Shown piece by piece: positions 9,146 to 17,794 of a stretch of 64,000 nt of DNA. The DNA lies in assembly GCF_013393365.1 (NCBI RefSeq), contig NZ_AP022321.1:778001-842000 (forward strand). Reading direction: 5' to 3'. The DNA is from Veillonella nakazawae. GTDB taxonomy: Bacteria > Bacillota > Negativicutes > Veillonellales > Veillonellaceae. The notes beneath the pieces were generated by a model. It did not search any database, was not told the origin of the DNA, and saw only the letters and a list, made by a program, of their open reading frames with translations. Positions within the stretch are counted from its first letter, which is position 1. Every line of letters begins with the position of its first letter. Made by a program: the position numbers and the translations under genes.

Positions 9146-10528
9146 ATGATGCTAAGACGTTTGTTATTGCTGAGTTGTATTGGGTTTATAGGGACTATAG
9201 GCGTATCTCAGGCCATTGATGTTAATATTCCTGGGGCTCGCCCAGATATTGGGAAAGAAGCGTATCAAGAATATCGTATTCAAGGAGAATTCGCTAAGAA
9301 GGTTGATGACTACCAAGAGTCTGAGGTTAGAAAATGGGCACAACATGAGCCAAATTATGATAATGAAAAATTAGATGATGATATTTATGTAGTACAAGAA
9401 TTGACTAGAGCAATACATCATTCTAGGAGTGTATATATTATTACAGAGAATGGGGCTGATATTAAATTTACAGGCTCGAAAGAAAGTATAGTAGGTTGGT
9501 CTATTGATCCTAAACATATGTCTAAGTCTTCTATTAAGAGTGTGGGAGGAACTATTAACGCCGTATCTGATTTTAGATATGAAACAAGACAACAGCCTAA
9601 AGGTTCTAAATGGGAAGATACAAATATAGAGTATACTGATTTAAATAAATCTCTTTTACAGAATACTTTGAATGAGAGATTAGAAAAGCGAAAAGACTCA
9701 GTTCGATTTGTAGAAGGCGATGTATTTACGTATCCTGGACTTGAAAAAGCAACATGGGATGTAATAGGCTTTGATGGTCATTTGGTTGTGGGGACAATCA
9801 ACTTTACATTACCTAAAACACCTACTATTTCTTATCATATTGGTCAATCTCTTAATAAAGATATTATAAAAAATTATATTAAAGATGATACTAAACGTTC
9901 TATCTCAGATACAATGGGACCTTTGGCTAACTTTGTCTTACCTTCTATTAAGCCAGCTAGTGATGTGTTAGCATATACTGATCCTGTTCATTTGGGAACT
10001 TATACATTTAGGGTATTAAAAAATAGTAAATTCAAGAAACATGAGGTTATAGGCCCAGCTGAATATGATGTTTATATGTCTGGACGTATTAAAGCTGTAT
10101 TTGGTAAGCAACCATTTATAGAAGGTGCTAGTGTTGAAAAACAAAATATTTTATATAGTTACTTAAGAACTGTTGTTAAAAAATATGCCTTGAAAGGTCA
10201 TAAGCGATTACAATATGCCACAGTTTGGAACAATGGTGTTCCAGCTTTATACTTTGAAGCTAACAAGGAAAATGCAACACTATTTGGCATGGTTTTGTAT
10301 GATAATCAGTATGTTTATACGTATTATTTATACAAACCTGATGATGTTCACGTAAGTAACTATAAATTGAGAGACGTAATTCAATATGTAGATGCTAAAC
10401 GTAGTAAAGTTTGGAATGATAAGGCTTTTGTGGGAATCGGCATTTCACCTGAAATGTTAGACGTATTACAAACAAGTCCTACTATTAGGGATATTGTGAA
10501 AGATAAAAAAGTACATAATGATAAGTAG
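9146..10528 (+). CDS. Secreted hypothetical protein
   Basis: 460 residues from the ATG at 9146, chosen because AAGGAGAG lies just upstream. An upstream in-frame ATG at 9122 precedes that site and is unlikely. Residues 1-23 form a typical signal peptide (MMLRRLL, hydrophobic core, cleavage after VSQA), so the protein is exported to the periplasm or outer membrane. There is no lipobox cysteine and no further membrane helix. The mature chain is rich in Lys, Asp and Tyr and looks globular. The FRVLKN string about residue 295 recalls the partial gene at the start of the window. Bounded by its own promoter and terminator. No family is recognised. Confidence 0.7.
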   Translation: MMLRRLLLLSCIGFIGTIGVSQAIDVNIPGARPDIGKEAYQEYRIQGEFAKKVDDYQESEVRKWAQHEPNYDNEKLDDDIYVVQELTRAIHHSRSVYIITENGADIKFTGSKESIVGWSIDPKHMSKSSIKSVGGTINAVSDFRYETRQQPKGSKWEDTNIEYTDLNKSLLQNTLNERLEKRKDSVRFVEGDVFTYPGLEKATWDVIGFDGHLVVGTINFTLPKTPTISYHIGQSLNKDIIKNYIKDDTKRSISDTMGPLANFVLPSIKPASDVLAYTDPVHLGTYTFRVLKNSKFKKHEVIGPAEYDVYMSGRIKAVFGKQPFIEGASVEKQNILYSYLRTVVKKYALKGHKRLQYATVWNNGVPALYFEANKENATLFGMVLYDNQYVYTYYLYKPDDVHVSNYKLRDVIQYVDAKRSKVWNDKAFVGIGISPEMLDVLQTSPTIRDIVKDKKVHNDK

Positions 10529-10565
10529 TAATACTATAAAAAAGATAGCGTAAAGTAAGTGGCAT

Positions 10566-10602
10566 AAAAAAGAGGTTTAACACGTAAGTGTTAAACCTCT
10601 TT
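10566..10602. terminator. Bidirectional intrinsic terminator
   Basis: AAAAAGAGGTTTAACAC pairs with GTGTTAAACCTCTTT around a short loop. It lies between the convergent genes ending at 10528 (+) and 10609 (-). Confidence 0.85.
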
Positions 10603-10608
10603 AAGTTA

Positions 10609-12165
10609 TTATCTAAAGAATCTACCAATGAGTGGCATGCTTGCGCCATCGTTTTTATTAAGTCCTTTTAGAAGAACCATGATGATGACGTAGAGCAATA
10701 GACCTTCGATACCTGTGAGTATGAAGTTAACCCACATTGGTAAAATATCTGTTAAGTAGTGGTAACTCATAAAGATGAGTATACCCATAACACCAGCACT
10801 GACCACATTTTTCCATAGAAGGGAAATATCGAGGAAGTAGCCTGTGTATTTTTTGATATAAATCAAGTTGAGTAACGCTGCAAAGCCAATATCAGCAACG
10901 GTTGCCCAAGCGGCACCGCCGATACCAAGCCATGGGATGGCCGTTAATGTCCAGTTCAGGATGACTTTGATTACTAACGCAATACCCATATTAATTACAG
11001 GAATACGCGGTTTGTTGAGGCCTTGTAAGATACCTGTTGTTACTTGGTGTACACCGAGGAAGAAGATAGAGAACGCAGTGATTTGTGTAGCTAATTCTGC
11101 CTTAGGTGCATTGTAAATCAAAGTAACTGTTGGAGCAGCAAGTACATACAATAGCACTGTAAATGGTACAGTAGCCATAAATGTCAATCTCATGGAGCCA
11201 GAGGTACGTTCATAAATACCTTGATGATCGCGTTTTGCAAAGGCATGAGAGATAGCTGGTACAATACTTGTTGCTAGGGCCGCTGTAATAATGGTAGCTA
11301 AGTTGATGAGCGGTACCGCCATACCTGTAAGATAACCGAACAATTCTGTTACTTCATTCATCGGGAAACCAGCATCTAAGAGTCGACGTGGTACGATGAG
11401 CAAATCGAGGTTAGCCGTCAGTGGCAACATGATACTTGCTAAGGAAATTGGAATAGACAATGTTAAGAGTCGTGACAAAATTTCTTTAGCTGATTCACGA
11501 GGACCATCGTAGCTTTCACCAGTACTACTTGCCTTAGGCAATTTATAGTAGTAGTACAAGAGCACTAGGAAGGCACCAAAGGCACCGACACCAGCACCTA
11601 AGCTAGCACCACCTGCAGCAGCTGGTAAACCGTAAGGCAATAAGATCGCTGCAGCACCGAGCATGACGATAACACGTAACAGTTGTTCTACGATTTGGCT
11701 GACCGCCGTTGGCGTCATCATTTCATAGCCTTGGATATATCCGCGGAAGCAGGAAATCCACGTTACAAAGAATACTGCCGGAGCGAGCGCGATGATAGAG
11801 TAGTAGGCACGGCTTTCAGCAATGAGGCCACTAGAGATTAGCCAATCTGCACCAAAGTACATGGCAAGACTGGCGATAAAGCCTGTAATGGTTAACATTG
11901 TAAAAGATATATTGAATACTCTCTTAGCACCACCAAAGTCGTGTAAGGCTAATCGTTCTGCCGTCAAAATAGAGATGGCAATCGGCACACCTGCGCTCGA
12001 AATTTGTAATAGTAACAAATAGATAGGAAAGGCCATCTGGTAGATACCGATACCTTCACCACCCAAGATGCGGGATAGAAGAATCCAGTTAATACTACCG
12101 ATGGCTTTCACTACGAAACCGGCAATGGTTAAAATTAAGGTTCCTTTTAAAAATCCACTAGCCAT
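10609..12165 (-). CDS. SpoVB/MurJ-like lipid flippase (MOP superfamily)
   Basis: 518 residues with about 14 hydrophobic segments. The opening (FLKGTLILTIAGFVVKAIGS, residues 5-24) and GIYQMAFPIYLLLLQISSAGVP are characteristic of the SpoVB/polysaccharide-export branch of the MOP flippases. These proteins move undecaprenyl-linked sugars, such as lipid II or O-unit/polysaccharide precursors, across the inner membrane. In Bacillus, SpoVB acts in spore cortex synthesis. A Veillonella-like organism does not sporulate, so a peptidoglycan or polysaccharide role is more likely (inference). It starts 3 nt after the fructose-bisphosphate aldolase stop codon and is probably in the same transcript. Confidence 0.82.
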   Translation of the reverse strand: MASGFLKGTLILTIAGFVVKAIGSINWILLSRILGGEGIGIYQMAFPIYLLLLQISSAGVPIAISILTAERLALHDFGGAKRVFNISFTMLTITGFIASLAMYFGADWLISSGLIAESRAYYSIIALAPAVFFVTWISCFRGYIQGYEMMTPTAVSQIVEQLLRVIVMLGAAAILLPYGLPAAAGGASLGAGVGAFGAFLVLLYYYYKLPKASSTGESYDGPRESAKEILSRLLTLSIPISLASIMLPLTANLDLLIVPRRLLDAGFPMNEVTELFGYLTGMAVPLINLATIITAALATSIVPAISHAFAKRDHQGIYERTSGSMRLTFMATVPFTVLLYVLAAPTVTLIYNAPKAELATQITAFSIFFLGVHQVTTGILQGLNKPRIPVINMGIALVIKVILNWTLTAIPWLGIGGAAWATVADIGFAALLNLIYIKKYTGYFLDISLLWKNVVSAGVMGILIFMSYHYLTDILPMWVNFILTGIEGLLLYVIIMVLLKGLNKNDGASMPLIGRFFR

Positions 12166-12168
12166 TGA

Positions 12169-13098
12169 TTATAGTTTGTTGGAAGAACCTAAAACATTTT
12201 TAATTTTGTGAGCTACCATGCCTTTAATAGCATCACGAGCAGGTCCTAAGTATTTACGAGGGTCAAATTCGGATGGATTTTGAGCCAAGTATTCACGTAC
12301 GGATGCAGTCATAGCAAGACGAAGGTCTGTATCGATGTTGATTTTGCAAACTGCCATTTGAGCTGCTTTGCGAAGCATTTCTTCAGGTACGCCTTGTGCA
12401 CCAGGAATGTTGCCACCGAATTCGTTACATTTAGCTACGAACTCAGGCAATACGGAGGATGCACCATGCAATACGATTGGGAAGTTAGGCAATAATTCGC
12501 CAACTTTTTTCAAACGATCAAAGTCAAGGTAAGGGTCGCCTTTGAATTTGTAAGCACCGTGGCTAGTACCAATAGCAATTGCTAAGGAGTCTACACCTGT
12601 AAGATGTACGAATTCAGCAGCTTGTTCTGGATCGGTGAAGCGTGCATCTGCATCGGATACATTTACATCATCTTCAACACCAGCTAAACGGCCCAATTCT
12701 GCTTCTACTACCACGCCATGAGCATGAGCATATTCAACAACTTGTTTAGTGATTTTTACGTTTTCATCGAAATCATGGTGAGATGCGTCAATCATAACGG
12801 ATGTAAAACCACCATCGACACAGTCTTTACAGATTTCAAAGGAATCGCCGTGATCAAGGTGAAGAGCGATAGGTAGGTTGCTGTCTTCAAGAGCTGCTTC
12901 TACGAGTTTTACAAGGTAAATATGTTTAGCATATTTACGCGCACCTGCAGATACTTGCAAGATAAGAGGGGATTGTTCCTCTTTGGCAGCATCTACGATA
13001 CCTTGTACGATTTCCATGTTGTTTACATTGAAAGCGCCAACAGCATAGCCGCTTTCATAGGCTTTTTTGAACATTTCTGTAGTAGTAACTAATGGCAT
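12169..13098 (-). CDS. fba: Class II fructose-1,6-bisphosphate aldolase
   Basis: 309 residues. It cleaves fructose-1,6-bisphosphate to glyceraldehyde-3-phosphate and dihydroxyacetone phosphate, or runs in reverse for gluconeogenesis. Class II marks are Asp82-His83 in ALHLDHGDSFE (catalytic Asp and first zinc ligand), the second zinc His in the SHGAYKF segment and the third in VLHGASS. The start is set to ATG 13096-13098, where AAGGAGG lies 6 nt upstream. A longer frame from 13116 would bury that site. Since lactate utilisers need gluconeogenic sugar phosphates, the anabolic direction is plausible. A minus-strand promoter is visible at 13203-13231. Confidence 0.93.
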   Translation of the reverse strand: MPLVTTTEMFKKAYESGYAVGAFNVNNMEIVQGIVDAAKEEQSPLILQVSAGARKYAKHIYLVKLVEAALEDSNLPIALHLDHGDSFEICKDCVDGGFTSVMIDASHHDFDENVKITKQVVEYAHAHGVVVEAELGRLAGVEDDVNVSDADARFTDPEQAAEFVHLTGVDSLAIAIGTSHGAYKFKGDPYLDFDRLKKVGELLPNFPIVLHGASSVLPEFVAKCNEFGGNIPGAQGVPEEMLRKAAQMAVCKINIDTDLRLAMTASVREYLAQNPSEFDPRKYLGPARDAIKGMVAHKIKNVLGSSNKL

Positions 13099-13202
13099 GT
13101 TGTCCTCCTTGGCCATAGGCCTGTCATATCATGTTATTAATACTGTGACTGCTAGTATTTCTAGCGCATATGAGCTAGATAAAAAACTAGTGTTATTGCA
13201 AT

Positions 13203-13231
13203 CATATATCAATTCAAGTTAAGTATATCAA
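13203..13231 (-). promoter_or_regulatory. Promoter for fba and flippase genes
   Basis: Read on the minus strand, TTGATA (13226-13231) and TATATG (13203-13208) are separated by 17 bp, about 100 nt upstream of the fba start. Confidence 0.5.
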
Positions 13232-13349
13232 GAAACACTATAAAGGGCCAATATTTTTTGTATAACTTATGCATAAAATTCGTCAAATTTTATAGCCCAT
13301 GTGGGTTAATTTTTATGTATTAGTGTTTATTTAGTAAATATTGATTACC

Positions 13350-14249
13350 TTAGTAGGTCAGTAATGCCTTCATATCCGATGGTATTGGTGCCTGTAGTTC
13401 TAACCATTCATCTGTCATGGGATGGTAAAAGCTAACGCGTGATGCATGGAGTGCTTGGCGTCCAATATAATTTAAATGCCCACCATAAAGGTCGTCTCCA
13501 GCAAGTGGATATCCCAGTTGAGATAGATGGACACGAATTTGATGGGTTCGCCCTGTATGTAACAAACATTGAACATGAGTGAAGTAATGGTCTCCCATAT
13601 TTTGACTAATGGCATTACTACCAAGAACCGTTATATCTGTGTGCGCTGGTTTACCTTCGCTCGTACAACAACGCTCGATAATACTGCCTGGTTTGCGTCC
13701 AATAGGCCACTGAATGCTTATAGAATTAGCAGGTAATTGACCTTCTACAATAGCATCGTAGTTTTTATGAAAATGAGTTCGCTTTTTATCAAACGCATGT
13801 TGTACTACAGATGTTTTTGCGATGATAACAATGCCAGAGGTATCCTTATCCAATCGATGAACCGGATGAAAATCATAATGCTGATTTGTCTCTTGATAGT
13901 AATGTAGAACACCATTTGCTAAGGTATGATCTCGTACCGTAGAGGTGGGATGCATGAGTACACCAGCCTCCTTGTTGATAACTAGAATATACTCATCTTC
14001 GTAGATAATATCCAGATTCATAGGGCTTACACTAAATTCTTGCTCTGGTGTCAATTTCATAACGAGATGATCACCACCATGTACTAGGGTGTTCCACGTA
14101 GCAGCATTGCCATTTACTGTTATGATACCGTCATTTCGCAATCGCCGTCTCATACGTTGTGAAATATGCTGTTGTTTTATAATATGATTCATAGACCGCG
14201 TATGTACGTCAGAATCTACAATCAAGTCGATTATGGTTGCTGTTTTCAT
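13350..14249 (-). CDS. RluA-family 23S/tRNA pseudouridine synthase
   Basis: 299 residues. The catalytic motif HRLDKDTSG contains the nucleophilic Asp134. The family's GRTHQIRVH segment is near residue 224 and a DDLYGG motif follows. Residues 20-65 resemble an S4-like RNA-binding domain (RMRRRLRNDGIITVNG). Members (RluA, RluC, RluD) convert specific uridines in 23S rRNA or tRNA to pseudouridine. Which position is modified cannot be told from the sequence. Transcribed alone on the minus strand, divergent from the WG-repeat gene at 14423. Confidence 0.88.
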   Translation of the reverse strand: MKTATIIDLIVDSDVHTRSMNHIIKQQHISQRMRRRLRNDGIITVNGNAATWNTLVHGGDHLVMKLTPEQEFSVSPMNLDIIYEDEYILVINKEAGVLMHPTSTVRDHTLANGVLHYYQETNQHYDFHPVHRLDKDTSGIVIIAKTSVVQHAFDKKRTHFHKNYDAIVEGQLPANSISIQWPIGRKPGSIIERCCTSEGKPAHTDITVLGSNAISQNMGDHYFTHVQCLLHTGRTHQIRVHLSQLGYPLAGDDLYGGHLNYIGRQALHASRVSFYHPMTDEWLELQAPIPSDMKALLTY

Positions 14250-14422
14250 AGATAATATTATATCAAATAAATAATGGATGAAGAATTTTTCATAATTCGT
14301 TGTTTTTCTGAAGGTCTATATAGTATAATTTATGTTAATAAATTTTATATATTTTTAATATATAGATTTGGTATAGATATGATTATTTTGTACCTAAATT
14401 TAATTTGTAAAAGGAGAGGTTT

Positions 14423-16027
14423 ATGAATCTTAATAAGAAATCCTTATTAGTCGCTTGTGTGTTGGCGGCTATGTCTACAAGTGCTTTCGCAGCATCTACT
14501 ACAACATCTACTACTAGTACAACAGTGATGAATCAAGATACACCAACATCTACTGGTACACGTGTGATTCGTGAGCAACATGCAACAGTAACATCCTCTA
14601 CTTCAGTTTCAACTATGGAAAAATCTACAGCTAAATCAAGTGGTATATCCGTATCTGTTGGTGTTGGTCGTGTAGGGGACTATGTTGCTGTACCTATTAT
14701 TTCTAATCAACATCAGCCTCCAGCAGCTCTTAAAACGATTCAAGCTGTAATTGACAATGATAACTTTATTAAGTTAGGACAATTAGCAACCGTAAAACAA
14801 AAAGGAAAATGGGGTGTAGTCGGTACAGACGGTAAAGTTTTGCTTGAACCACAGTATTTAGATATTGATCCATCATTATCTGCTGACGGTACATATTATG
14901 CATATACTAAAAAGACATTAGAACATATTAACATTGATGGTTCCGTGATTTCTAGTGGGGTTGATACCTATGGTGAGCATGATAAAGATATTTTAGCACG
15001 TCGTGAAATGGCAAAAAATTTATCTAATGGCGATGTTAAAATAAACTCTGTTTCTTATCCAAGTGATTCTTATACAGCAGTTTCTGTAAAAAATAAATGG
15101 GGATTTGTAGATGCTTCTAATAAAACTGTGATTGAGCCACAATTTAAGGAAGTGTATACAAAGTTTAGCGAAGATCGTGCCTTTGTTAAAAGTGCTAAAG
15201 GTAAAACTATAGCTATTGATGGGAGTGGCAATCCAATTTTTGAATCTCCTACAGATGATATTGATGAATTTAAGAATGGATTAGCTGAATATCGTCGTCA
15301 TATTAGTAAGTTCAATTTAGGCGGATTCTTAAGCATGGCTGTTGGAATAGGTTTAAGCAGTCAAGGTGGAATTTATTATGGTGATGCTTGGAATCCGGTT
15401 TATGATGGTGTAAAACGAGGTTATTTGGACCGTAGTGGTAATATCATTATCGACAGTAAGAATGATGCTGTATGGCCTATGACGTCTTATGGTACACTTG
15501 TTAAAAATCAAGGTAAATTAGGATTTATGAATCGTAAAGGTGAGTATATTATTCAACCCGGTAATTATGATGCTGGTGAAATGGATACTATTAATGCCTT
15601 GTTAGTACTCATCAATAAAGATAATGGAAAAGCTGGTATTTTTAATTTAGAAACAGGAAAACAAGTTAATCCATTTGTTTATGATTCAATTAATTTTGTA
15701 AGTGCTACTCGGATGGTAGCTACAAAAGGTGAAAGTAAATACTTAATTGATATGCAATCCGGTAATATTGTATTTACAACAACTAAGGATATGACAATAG
15801 ATGCATTTGGTGGGGCCTATGCTTGGATTCATAAAGGATCTAACGATTATCAACTAATTGATGATAGTGGTAAAGTTTTATTCCATGATAAGAATAAGTT
15901 GATTAGTAAAACTGTACCTTTTAGACATGGTTATGGCGCAGTGAAGTCGAATGGAAAATGGGGGGTAATGAACTCCAATGGTGAATGGGTTGTTCAACCA
16001 ATGTATGATGCAGTTAATGTGTTATAA
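14423..16027 (+). CDS. Secreted WG-repeat protein
   Basis: 534 residues. The N-terminus MNLNKKSLLVACVLAAMS with cleavage after AFA gives a signal peptide. A Ser/Thr-rich linker (about residues 24-75) follows. The rest carries WG repeats, short beta units of the form KWGxxxxxGxxxxxPxY: KGKWGVVGTDGKVLLEPQY near 129, NKWGFVDASNKTVIEPQF near 223, a degenerate unit GKLGFMNRKGEYIIQP near 368, and GKWGVMNSNGEWVVQPMY near the C-terminus. WG proteins form beta-propeller-like or solenoid surfaces for protein or carbohydrate binding. AAGGAGAGG precedes the ATG. Exported, function unknown. Confidence 0.8.
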   Translation: MNLNKKSLLVACVLAAMSTSAFAASTTTSTTSTTVMNQDTPTSTGTRVIREQHATVTSSTSVSTMEKSTAKSSGISVSVGVGRVGDYVAVPIISNQHQPPAALKTIQAVIDNDNFIKLGQLATVKQKGKWGVVGTDGKVLLEPQYLDIDPSLSADGTYYAYTKKTLEHINIDGSVISSGVDTYGEHDKDILARREMAKNLSNGDVKINSVSYPSDSYTAVSVKNKWGFVDASNKTVIEPQFKEVYTKFSEDRAFVKSAKGKTIAIDGSGNPIFESPTDDIDEFKNGLAEYRRHISKFNLGGFLSMAVGIGLSSQGGIYYGDAWNPVYDGVKRGYLDRSGNIIIDSKNDAVWPMTSYGTLVKNQGKLGFMNRKGEYIIQPGNYDAGEMDTINALLVLINKDNGKAGIFNLETGKQVNPFVYDSINFVSATRMVATKGESKYLIDMQSGNIVFTTTKDMTIDAFGGAYAWIHKGSNDYQLIDDSGKVLFHDKNKLISKTVPFRHGYGAVKSNGKWGVMNSNGEWVVQPMYDAVNVL

Positions 16028-16190
16028 ATCGTATTTGGTCAACGTTTTCTGTGTATAATCTATTGTGCTATTTGATACAAATTCATAACAAATATTATAA
16101 CTAAAATAATTAGTTCATTAAAAATTCATGATATGATATACTGAGCCTATAATGTATAGTTATATGTTTTTATTTGTTTTGGGGGTATAT

Positions 16191-16907
16191 ATGAAATCTT
16201 CTAAAGCTCTTTTGAAACTTCTTGCTGTAGGCTGTATTAGTTTAGGCTGCTTAATGCCGACTGTTGTTCATGGAGAAAGTGTAGTAGAACAGCCTAAGAC
16301 TGATAGTGCTCTTGTAAAAACAGAAATGCCATCTGGTGTTAATCGAATTCAACTTTTAAAAAGTGATGAAATGTCTACAAGTGTACGTACAAGCTCAATT
16401 GCTAATGGTCATGCTTATATTCCTAAGGATACTAAGATTGAATTAGAATTAATTACTCCAATTAGCTCTAGAAGAAGTAAAGAAGGCAATACATTTAGAT
16501 TAAAAACACTCGAAAATCTTCTTATCAATGATGTTGTGGTAATACCAGTTAATCAAGAAGTATTAGGTACGATTACTAAATCTAGAAAAAATGGTATGTT
16601 TGGCCGTAAGGGACGATTAGAATTTAGCATTAATGAAATTAAGACTATTAATGGTGTATCTGTTCCTCTAGATGCTCAAATAAAAGGTAAAGGTCATTCT
16701 GACAATGGGGCAGTTGCGGTTGCTGCAGCTGTTAGCTTAGTAGGTGGTCTCTTCATGAAAGGGACTAATATTTACTATGAACCAGGTCAAAAATTTGTTG
16801 CTGTTGTAGCTGCTGATACAGATCTAAATACAACTGTTGAAGATTTGCCAAATGCAATGAATCCAAGTAAACCATCTGGTCAAAATATTGTGTTACCTAC
16901 ACGATAA
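16191..16907 (+). CDS. Secreted hypothetical protein with small beta-barrel-like domain
   Basis: 238 residues from ATG 16191, chosen because GGGGGT lies 4 nt upstream. An in-frame ATG at 16152 would add 13 hydrophobic residues before a normal signal peptide. The signal peptide (MKSSKALLKLLAVGC... cleavage after VVHG) contains Cys residues, but no clean lipobox. The body has the pattern IPKDTKIELELITPISS, then EGNTFRLKTLENLLINDVVV-IPVNQEVLGTI, common in exported proteins with an all-beta domain that starts with 'persistent value' phrases of this type. A Gly/Ala-rich hydrophobic segment (VAVAAAVSLVGGLFM, about 181-195) follows. No family name can be assigned. It follows the WG gene with a 160-nt gap. 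Confidence 0.65.
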   Translation: MKSSKALLKLLAVGCISLGCLMPTVVHGESVVEQPKTDSALVKTEMPSGVNRIQLLKSDEMSTSVRTSSIANGHAYIPKDTKIELELITPISSRRSKEGNTFRLKTLENLLINDVVVIPVNQEVLGTITKSRKNGMFGRKGRLEFSINEIKTINGVSVPLDAQIKGKGHSDNGAVAVAAAVSLVGGLFMKGTNIYYEPGQKFVAVVAADTDLNTTVEDLPNAMNPSKPSGQNIVLPTR

Positions 16908-16941
16908 TCTGTAATTTTTATAATTACTATATTTATTAATA

Positions 16942-16992
16942 AATACCCAGTAGTGATATATGATATATGATATATATTGCTGCTGGGTATAT
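16942..16992 (+). terminator. Intrinsic terminator
   Basis: ATACCCAGTAG pairs with CTGCTGGGTAT around a long TATATGA-repeat loop, followed by ATTGTTTTAT. It closes the gene ending at 16907. Confidence 0.7.
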
Positions 16993-17120
16993 TGTTTTAT
17001 ATTAGCTTATTAAGACTCTAAAGTATTATTTATTTTATCGTATTTTTATTGTACTAATAGTTATAATTAAAAATATCGATTTACCTAGAAAATAAGCATG
17101 TTTTAAGGTATAATTATAGA

Positions 17121-17228
17121 GATATATTCCGATTTGGTGTACATTTACACTTTCACTTGGAATATGAGGATGATGAAAGTAATGCTATGAACCCCATGCC
17201 CAACGGGTTCAGGTGTAGGAGGTATAAA
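17121..17228 (+). promoter_or_regulatory. Structured 5' leader ahead of yajQ-cbi operon, riboswitch-like
   Basis: Several complementary pieces compete. ATATTCC (17124-17130) pairs with GGAATAT (17159-17165). ACTTTCA (17149-17155), inside that loop, pairs with TGAAAGT (17174-17180) outside it, so the two stems are either a pseudoknot or mutually exclusive. TACAC (17146-17150) can pair with GTGTA at 17137-17141 or with GTGTA at 17213-17217, which runs into the Shine-Dalgarno. GAACCC (17189-17194) and GGGTTC (17205-17210) form a firm hairpin next to the AGGAGG. The layout suggests translational control. I recognise no known riboswitch class. Confidence 0.45.
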
Positions 17229-17723
17229 ATGGCTAAAGATTGTTCCTTTGACGTTGTGTCCGAAGTGGATATGCAGGAAGTAGATAATGCGGTAAACCAA
17301 GCGAAAAAAGAGATTGGTACGCGCTATGATTTCCGTGGTTCTAAAGCGGAAATTAGTCTTGAAGGTGACACTATCAAAATCATCGGTGATGATGAATATA
17401 AATTGAATGCCATTATCGATGTTTTAAAAGGCAAGATGGTTAAACGTAACGTAGCGATTAAAAATCTTGACTACGGCAAAGTTGAACCAGCTGCTGGTGC
17501 TACAGTTCGCCAAATCATTACTATTAAAAAAGGCATTACAAAAGAAAATGCTAAAGAAGTAGTAAAAGCAATTAAAAACATGAAAATCAAGGTACAAGCA
17601 TCTATCCAAGAGGATCAAGTGCGCGTATCTGGTAAGGATAAAGATGATTTGCAAGCAGTAATCCAAATGTTAAAACAATTGGATATCCCTGTAGAATTGC
17701 AATTCGTTAACTTCCGTTCCTAA
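17229..17723 (+). CDS. yajQ: YajQ-family nucleotide-binding protein
   Basis: 164 residues from ATG 17229, which has TAGGAGG at the right distance. The longer frame from 17157 translates the structured leader and should be discarded. The sequence ([20 protein letters not shown], then [13 protein letters not shown], and C-terminal [10 protein letters not shown]) is a clear YajQ/DUF520 protein. These are double ferredoxin-like folds that bind nucleotides; the Xanthomonas relative binds cyclic di-GMP and acts on transcription. Cytosolic. Being first in the cobalamin run, 71 nt before cbiD, is notable, and no link between YajQ and B12 synthesis is known to me. Confidence 0.92.
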   Translation: MAKDCSFDVVSEVDMQEVDNAVNQAKKEIGTRYDFRGSKAEISLEGDTIKIIGDDEYKLNAIIDVLKGKMVKRNVAIKNLDYGKVEPAAGATVRQIITIKKGITKENAKEVVKAIKNMKIKVQASIQEDQVRVSGKDKDDLQAVIQMLKQLDIPVELQFVNFRS

Positions 17724-17726
17724 TAA

Positions 17727-17794
17727 CATATGTCGATAAGAAAGGGGTAGTTTGATTCATTGGAGTCGCTAACCCTATCGGTGTAGGAGGCCTT
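17727..17794 (+). promoter_or_regulatory. Hairpin leader next to cbiD ribosome binding site
   Basis: CGATA (17734-17738), GGG and TAG (17745-17750) pair in order with CTA (17769-17771), CCC (17773-17775) and TATCG (17776-17780), with an asymmetric internal loop and an ~18-nt apical loop. The stem ends directly at GTGTAGGAGG (17781-17790), the same 10-mer (11 with the preceding G) that precedes yajQ. It may tune cbiD translation. Confidence 0.4.

Larger units (their letters stand above)
16908..17228 (+). other. Intergenic region: terminator, yajQ promoter and structured leader
   Basis: This 321-bp spacer holds the terminator of the secreted-protein gene (16942-16992), an AT-rich segment, a TATAAT at 17109-17114 (weak -35 TAGAAA at 17086-17091, 17 bp spacing) and a ~108-nt structured leader up to the yajQ start. 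No open frame with a ribosome binding site lies inside it. Confidence 0.65.

Noticed and set aside
17157..17228. Longer yajQ reading frame starting at 17157
   Set aside because: It would translate the structured leader into unrelated residues; the normal family N-terminus starts at 17229 with a good ribosome binding site.
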